This document shows positions 59,712 to 64,000 of a DNA stretch of 64,000 nt, in pieces (position 1 is the stretch's first letter; the number at the start of each line of letters is the position of its first letter). The position numbers were made by a program, and so were the translations under genes. The DNA comes from Fuscovulum ytuae (GTDB lineage: Bacteria > Pseudomonadota > Alphaproteobacteria > Rhodobacterales > Rhodobacteraceae). The stretch covers positions 2,202,001 to 2,266,000 of the forward strand of contig NZ_CP124535.1 of assembly GCF_029953595.1 (NCBI RefSeq), in the 5' to 3' direction. The notes under the pieces were generated by a model. It was given only the letters and a program-made list of their open reading frames with translations, had not been told where the DNA came from and ran no database searches.

Positions 59712-60262
59712 CGGGGTCGGATGACCGTCTTGCGCTGACACGGCTTTTCCTCAAGCCAGGGTCCACCTCGTCACGACGTTCGTTTCCGGCGGAGCGGCAA
59801 CAGCCGGATCTCAATCGCGGGACGCTTCACGTTTTCTTAGGAAGCCCACCGCTAAGCTCTTTTTCTGTTTTCCCTCCCCTAGGATGGGGGAGGGTTAGGG
59901 AGGGGGTTTTCAGAATACCGGCCTATCGCTCGAACTCTCAGCGCCTTCATGCCCGCGCGCAGCGCGCCGACCTCACGGCACCCGAGCGCGCGCTTTGGGC
60001 CGCCTTGCGCAACCACCGTTTCCATGGCCTGTCCATCCGCCGCAAGGCCCCAATCGGGCCTTGGATCGCCGATTTCGTCATCCCCGCCCATCGCATCGCC
60101 ATCTGCATCCAGCCCGAAACAGCCGGAATAGGGCAGGACCACCCGCCACCCGGCGCCCTTAAACGTCTCGGCTACACCATCCTGCGACCCGCTGCCTCCG
60201 ACCTCACCGGCGCAGCCTTGCCCCTCTTCCTCCGCCACCTCTCCCAAAGGGTCACCGAATGA
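59708..60262 (+). CDS. DUF559-domain protein embedded in the phn operon
   Basis: A 184-residue protein between phnI and phnJ. The C-terminal about 110 residues match the DUF559 (Vsr/VSR-like nuclease fold) pattern: RAQRADLTAPERALWAALRNHRFHGLSIRRKAPIGPWIADFVIP. The following motif, normally VELDGGQH, reads CIQPETAGIGQDH, so the nuclease site looks altered. The first about 75 residues are poorly conserved and are encoded over a G-rich repeat (59872-59910). ATGA overlaps with both phnI and phnJ make it fully embedded in the operon. Inserted gene whose role in C-P lyase is unknown. Confidence 0.7.
   Translation: MTGSDDRLALTRLFLKPGSTSSRRSFPAERQQPDLNRGTLHVFLGSPPLSSFSVFPPLGWGRVREGVFRIPAYRSNSQRLHARAQRADLTAPERALWAALRNHRFHGLSIRRKAPIGPWIADFVIPAHRIAICIQPETAGIGQDHPPPGALKRLGYTILRPAASDLTGAALPLFLRHLSQRVTE
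59872..59910. repeat. G-rich repeat CCCTCCCC...GGGGAGGG...GGGAGGGG inside DUF559 gene
   Basis: CCCTCCCC (59872-59879) pairs with GGGGAGGG (59887-59894), and a further TTAGGGAGGGGG follows. Low-complexity G-rich blocks of this kind often flank DUF559 genes in proteobacteria and may mark the way the gene was inserted here. Confidence 0.5.
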
Positions 60263-61140
60263 CCGACCGCGCCTATAACTTCGCCTATCTCGACGAACAG
60301 ACCAAACGCATGATCCGCCGCGCCATCCTGAAAGGTGTCGCCGTGCCCGGCTATCAGGTCCCCTTTGCCAGCCGCGAGATGCCCATGCCCTATGGCTGGG
60401 GCACCGGTGGCGTTCAGGTCACCGCCGCCTGCCTGACGCCCGAAGACTGCCTAAAGGTCATCGACCAAGGCGCCGATGACACGACCAATGCCGTCTCCAT
60501 CCGCAAATTCTTCCAGCGCACCGCAGGCATCGCCACGACCGAGTCCACGGTCGAGGCGACCGTCATCCAGACCCGTCACCGCATTCCCGAACACCCGCTC
60601 ACCGAGGACCAGATCCTCGTCTATCAGGTGCCGATCCCCGAACCCCTCCGTTTCCTTGAACCGCGTGAGACGGAGACGCGCAAAATGCACGAGCTTGAAG
60701 AATACGGCCTCATGCATGTCAAACTCTACGAAGACATCGCCCGCCACGGCCATATCGCCACGGCCTATGCCTATCCGGTCAAGGTCGAGGGGCGCTATGT
60801 GATGGACCCGTCGCCCATCCCGAAATTCGACAACCCGAAACTTTCCGATAGCCCCGCCCTGCAACTTTTCGGCGCGGGACGGGAACAGCGCATCTATGCG
60901 TTGCCCCCCTATACCCATGTCGTCAGCCTCGATTTCGAAGACCACCCTTTCGAAGCCTCAAAAGCCCCGCATGACTGCGATCTTTGCGGTGCTTCAGACA
61001 GCTATCTTGACGAGGTCATCACAGATGACCGGGGCAGCCGCATGTATGTCTGCTCAGACACCGACCATTGCCGCAGCCGCCGCGCGGCGGGCCATGCGGG
61101 CCGACTTGGCTCCCCCCTTGCGACCGAGGCCGCCGAATGA
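60259..61140 (+). CDS. phnJ: C-P lyase catalytic subunit PhnJ
   Basis: The radical-SAM enzyme that cleaves the C-P bond. The 293-residue protein has cluster cysteines Cys240, Cys243, Cys265 and Cys271 in CDLCGAS...CSDTDHC, one residue off the E. coli numbering (241/244/266/272). Gly31 in VPGYQVPF corresponds to the radical-bearing Gly32. FAYLDEQTKRMIRRAI at the start is strongly conserved. Overlaps DUF559 and phnK by 4 nt each. Confidence 0.97.
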   Translation: MTDRAYNFAYLDEQTKRMIRRAILKGVAVPGYQVPFASREMPMPYGWGTGGVQVTAACLTPEDCLKVIDQGADDTTNAVSIRKFFQRTAGIATTESTVEATVIQTRHRIPEHPLTEDQILVYQVPIPEPLRFLEPRETETRKMHELEEYGLMHVKLYEDIARHGHIATAYAYPVKVEGRYVMDPSPIPKFDNPKLSDSPALQLFGAGREQRIYALPPYTHVVSLDFEDHPFEASKAPHDCDLCGASDSYLDEVITDDRGSRMYVCSDTDHCRSRRAAGHAGRLGSPLATEAAE

Positions 61141-61931
61141 CCCTGATGCAACCCGTCAACACCATCAGCCCCCTCCTCACCGTCCGCAATCTGACCAAAC
61201 GCTACGGCCCCCGCATCGGCTGCGCCGACATTTCCTTCACCCTCTGGCCGGGTGAGGTGCTGGGCATCGTCGGCGAAAGCGGATCGGGCAAGTCCACCCT
61301 CCTCTCCTGCCTTGCAGGCCATCTGCGCCCCGATCAGGGCGAGGTGATCTTCGCCACAGACCAAGGCCCCCGCGACGTCCTGCAAATGGCCGAGGCCGAC
61401 CGCCGCCGCCTTGCGCGCAGCGACTGGGCCTTCGTCCACCAGAACCCCCGTGACGGTCTACGCATGGGCGTGACTGCCGGCGGCAATGTGGGTGAACGGC
61501 TGATGGCCGTGGGTGCCCGCAATTACGGCGACATCCGCGCCCGTGCGACCGATTGGCTGGGCCGGGTCGAAATTGCCGCCGAACGCATCGACGACCGCCC
61601 CACAGCCTTTTCGGGCGGAATGCAGCAGCGACTGCAAATTGCGCGCAATCTTGTCACCGGGCCGCGCCTCGTCTTCATGGATGAACCGACCGGGGGCTTG
61701 GATGTCAGCGTGCAGGCAAGGCTGCTTGACCTGCTGCGCGGTCTGGTGCGCGAAATGGGGCTTTCCGCCATCATCGTGACCCATGACCTTGCCGTGGTGC
61801 GCCTTCTGGCGGACCGGTTGATGGTCATGAAATCGGGGCGCGTGGTGGAACAGGGCCTGACCGATCAGGTGCTTGACGACCCGCAACACGCCTATACCCA
61901 GCTTCTCGTTTCCTCTGTTCTGCAGGTCTGA
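61137..61931 (+). CDS. phnK: C-P lyase ABC-type ATPase PhnK
   Basis: A 264-residue ABC ATPase that binds the PhnGHIJ core rather than a transporter. Walker [18 protein letters not shown]-loop [11 protein letters not shown], signature [15 protein letters not shown], Walker [14 protein letters not shown] and H-loop THDLAVV are complete. Four-nt overlap with phnJ. Confidence 0.95.
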   Translation: MTLMQPVNTISPLLTVRNLTKRYGPRIGCADISFTLWPGEVLGIVGESGSGKSTLLSCLAGHLRPDQGEVIFATDQGPRDVLQMAEADRRRLARSDWAFVHQNPRDGLRMGVTAGGNVGERLMAVGARNYGDIRARATDWLGRVEIAAERIDDRPTAFSGGMQQRLQIARNLVTGPRLVFMDEPTGGLDVSVQARLLDLLRGLVREMGLSAIIVTHDLAVVRLLADRLMVMKSGRVVEQGLTDQVLDDPQHAYTQLLVSSVLQV

Positions 61932-61935
61932 TCCC

Positions 61936-62640
61936 ATGACCCACCCCATGATCCGTGTCTCGCAACTGTCCAAGAACTTCACCCTTCACAATCAGGGCGG
62001 TGCGGTCCTGCCCGTCATGCGCGGGGCCGACCTTACCGTGAACCCCGGTGAATGCGTCGGCCTCATCGGCGCATCAGGGGCAGGCAAATCCACACTGATG
62101 CGGATGATCTGGGGCAATTACCTTGCCGCATCGGGCAGCATCCTGGTGGGCGATCTGGACGTGGTTCAGGCCGAACCGCGCCAGATCATTGCGCTGCGCC
62201 GCGCCACATTGGGCTATGTCAGCCAGTTCCTTCGCGTCGTCCCGCGCGTGCCCACGCTGGATGTGGTGGCCGAACCCCTGCTCGTCCTTGGGACCCCCTT
62301 GGCCGAGGCCCGCGCCCGCGCCGCAGACCTTCTGGCCCGCCTCAATATCCCCGAACGGCTCTGGTCCCTCTCACCCACCACCTTTTCGGGCGGTGAACAG
62401 CAGCGCGTCAACATCGCCCGCGGCTTCGCCCATCCCTACCCTGCCCTCCTCCTTGACGAACCCACCGCCAGCCTTGATGCCGCCAACCGCGCCGTCGTTC
62501 TTTCGCTGATCCAAGAGGCAAAGGCCCGTGGTGCCGCCATTCTTGGTATCTTCCACGACGAAGGCGCACGGGCGCAGGTCTGCGACCGCTTCGTTGATGT
62601 GGGCAGCTTCACGCCCAAGGCCAACGGGGCCGCCGCATGA
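61936..62640 (+). CDS. phnL: C-P lyase accessory ABC-type ATPase PhnL
   Basis: A 234-residue ATPase needed with PhnGHI for ribosylation of the phosphonate. Walker [17 protein letters not shown], signature [15 protein letters not shown], Walker [15 protein letters not shown] and a degenerate H-loop [10 protein letters not shown] at 61936, 4 bp after the phnK stop; its end overlaps phnN by ATGA. Confidence 0.95.
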   Translation: MTHPMIRVSQLSKNFTLHNQGGAVLPVMRGADLTVNPGECVGLIGASGAGKSTLMRMIWGNYLAASGSILVGDLDVVQAEPRQIIALRRATLGYVSQFLRVVPRVPTLDVVAEPLLVLGTPLAEARARAADLLARLNIPERLWSLSPTTFSGGEQQRVNIARGFAHPYPALLLDEPTASLDAANRAVVLSLIQEAKARGAAILGIFHDEGARAQVCDRFVDVGSFTPKANGAAA

Positions 62641-63182
62641 CCAAAGGTCGCCTCTTCGCCGTCGTCGGCCCCTCGGGCGCGGGCAAGGACACGCTGATTG
62701 CCGCCGCCCGTGCTGCACGGCCCGATCTCGTGATCGTTCGCCGTGTTATCACACGCCCCTCCGAATTGGGCGGCGAAGATTTCGATGGCGTGACCGAGGC
62801 TGACTTCGCCACCCGCAAGGCAAACGGCGATTTCGCGCTAGACTGGCGCGCGCATGGCCTGCGCTATGGCCTGCCTGCCGCCCAGATCAACCAGCGCAAC
62901 ACGGGCTGCGACGTCCTCTTCAACGGCTCCCGCGCCGCACTAGAGCCTGCGGCGCATCTCTTCCCCGATCTGATCGTGATCCGCGTCACGGCCCCCTCGT
63001 CGGTACTGATGGACCGCCTGCTCGCCCGTGGCCGCGAAAGCCGCGACGATATCGCCGCCCGTCTGCAAAGACCCAGCTTCGACCTGCCCGCCAATCTGCA
63101 CGTGATCGACGTGCTGAACGATGGCCCCGTGGAACAGGGCGCGGCGCGCTTCCTTGCCGCGCTTCAACCGGTCAAGGCGTGA
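62637..63182 (+). CDS. phnN: Ribose 1,5-bisphosphokinase PhnN
   Basis: Converts ribose 1,5-bisphosphate to PRPP at the end of the C-P lyase pathway. The 181-residue kinase has a Walker [17 protein letters not shown] and a guanylate-kinase-like [23 protein letters not shown] lid. Its 3' end overlaps the convergent DUF1045 gene by 19 bp. Confidence 0.94.
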   Translation: MTKGRLFAVVGPSGAGKDTLIAAARAARPDLVIVRRVITRPSELGGEDFDGVTEADFATRKANGDFALDWRAHGLRYGLPAAQINQRNTGCDVLFNGSRAALEPAAHLFPDLIVIRVTAPSSVLMDRLLARGRESRDDIAARLQRPSFDLPANLHVIDVLNDGPVEQGAARFLAALQPVKA

Positions 63183-63853
63183 CGCGACAGCAGATGGAAC
63201 CGTCCCGCCGCATCTTCGCCGAACAGGCACAGCTCTGCGATCTCGAAGGGACGCGGCAGCACAGGCGCGAAATACGCGGCCAAGGCCGCCGCCACCGGAC
63301 CCGCCACCTCAGCCGCCAGCCGATCGGTCAGCGTCAGGTGGAACCGGAACTCCTCCATCACGTAAGGATATCCCCAACGCGCCAGCAATTCCCGCTGCCG
63401 GGGCGAAAGCCGTTCAGGCCGGCGCCGCGCGATCTCGGCCTCGGTCAGAGGCGCGCGCAGATGATCCGTCCCCTCCACCACCGCCGCCCCCAGTTCCAGC
63501 AGCGCCGCCTCGCACCCTGCGGGCGTCAGGGCAAGGAAACCTTGCAGATTCTCCAGCACCAACCCATCGCAGGTAACGGGGGCCAGCCGTGCCGCCAGCG
63601 CCGCCACCGCCTCCTCTACCGCCCGTCGGTCCAGCCCATCCGCAGGCCGGAATGGCGCGCGGATCGTACCGTGAAAGCCGTATTTCCGGGGATCGGCGGT
63701 GATGTCGCCAAGACCATCTGGCAAACCTTCCGGCTTGGGGCCAGACACCATCTCGCCCCGCACCGCATCCCAGCCAAGCCAACCCGCCGCACGGCTGGCG
63801 AAATCGCCCTCAGGGGGCGCGTAATAGACGGCGTATCGCTTCATTTGATCCAT
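63164..63853 (-). CDS. DUF1045/TIGR03223 2H-phosphoesterase-family protein of phn operon
   Basis: A 229-residue protein with the two HxTx motifs of 2H phosphodiesterases: FHGTIRAPF near residue 60 and FHLTLTD near residue 170. Family members sit in phn operons that lack PhnP, so it may open the ribosyl cyclic phosphate that PhnJ produces; that is an inference. ATG at 63853 is divergent from phnM and convergent with phnN. Confidence 0.87.
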   Translation of the reverse strand: MDQMKRYAVYYAPPEGDFASRAAGWLGWDAVRGEMVSGPKPEGLPDGLGDITADPRKYGFHGTIRAPFRPADGLDRRAVEEAVAALAARLAPVTCDGLVLENLQGFLALTPAGCEAALLELGAAVVEGTDHLRAPLTEAEIARRRPERLSPRQRELLARWGYPYVMEEFRFHLTLTDRLAAEVAGPVAAALAAYFAPVLPRPFEIAELCLFGEDAAGRFHLLSRHALTG

Positions 63854-63876
63854 GCCCGCCTGCCTAGCCCCGCTTT

Positions 63877-63892
63877 GTCACACAGGTGTGAC
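63877..63892. promoter_or_regulatory. Palindrome GTCACAC-AG-GTGTGAC between DUF1045 and phnM
   Basis: Seven-bp perfect arms, followed by a TGTCAC at 63901. TTGTCAC and GTGTGAC also sit 11 bp apart, so this could be a partial PHO box or an operator for a dimeric regulator. Confidence 0.5.
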
Positions 63893-63951
63893 GCAGCCAT
63901 GTCACGGCACGCCACCGGACCCAAATCCGCACCACAGGACCCTTCCGCACC

Positions 63952-64000
63952 ATGACCGACGAAACGCTGCTTTCCAATGCCACGCTTGTCCTGCCCGATA
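63952..64000 (+). CDS. phnM: Canonical PhnM, N-terminus only (cut by window end)
   Basis: The first 16 codons read MTDETLLSNATLVLPD, matching the NxxLVL start of PhnM/amidohydrolases that hydrolyse alpha-ribosyl-1-methylphosphonate 5-triphosphate. Its place next to DUF1045 and phnN fits. It would be the third PhnM-type gene of the region; the active site is outside the window. Confidence 0.6.
   Translation, partial: MTDETLLSNATLVLPD

Overview
The window is chromosomal DNA of an alphaproteobacterium, most likely a member of Rhodobacterales/Rhodobacteraceae. This is an inference from high-GC codon use, GTTC-N7-GTTC (LexA) and Irr-type boxes, DUF2794 and MbfA genes, TRAP transporters, a cytochrome c', and intergenic elements of the TTCATCTTGGCCCAAATAC type. 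There is no rRNA, CRISPR array, insertion sequence, integrase or prophage. The only tRNA is tRNA-Pro(CGG) at 37178-37254. Genes are dense and often coupled by ATGA or TGATG overlaps.

1-24.1 kb holds mostly housekeeping and stress genes. It has the 3' end of selD facing mnmH (selenouridine in tRNA), argE, an iolG/SDR pair behind a GGAA-N6-TTCC operator, a GST-like gene, rlmN, an IalB-like protein and a class 3 (ReAV-type) asparaginase. It continues with DUF2794, a membrane ferritin/iron exporter gene (mbfA) behind a clear Irr box, a nitroreductase, an rsmD/ferredoxin-reductase operon and a peroxiredoxin. The rest is a lytic transglycosylase, an SOS-controlled imuB without imuA, cytochrome c', glutathione-dependent formaldehyde dehydrogenase, a NYN-LOTUS protein, rsfS and rlmH.

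24.1-37.3 kb carries gpmI-envC-ctpA-rppH (glycolysis, cell-division amidase control, C-terminal processing, RNA 5' processing), an LLM flavoprotein, a SOUL protein, leuCD and leuB separated by a membrane protein and an EEP-fold enzyme, an EamA exporter and the tRNA.

37.4-44.9 kb is a catabolic island. A minus-strand operon encodes an SsuD-like monooxygenase, an aldo/keto reductase, a flavin reductase and a DctQMP TRAP transporter. It is divergent from a HutC-type GntR regulator and a Gfo/Idh/MocA dehydrogenase, with a perfect FNR-type box between.

45.0-64.0 kb is a large phosphonate/phosphate-starvation region. Cluster A has a PhnD-PhnC-PhnE ABC importer, a SAM methyltransferase, a PhnM-like amidohydrolase and a PlsC-type acyltransferase. 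Cluster B is a full C-P lyase locus: phnC-phnD-phnE1-phnE2-hexapeptide transferase, a second PhnM-like gene and phnF on the minus strand, then phnG-phnH-phnI-(DUF559)-phnJ-phnK-phnL-phnN, a convergent DUF1045 2H phosphoesterase, and the start of canonical phnM cut by the window end. Three intergenic regions carry tandem 11-bp-period half-sites that look like PHO boxes, so both clusters probably answer to PhoB. The least familiar system is cluster A together with the two 'HGDxFERQ' PhnM-like paralogues.

Several intergenic gaps carry a composite dispersed element, a TTCATCTTGGCCC box followed about 60-70 bp later by a GGATGGGC-N6-GCCCATCC palindrome, plus other strong palindromes.
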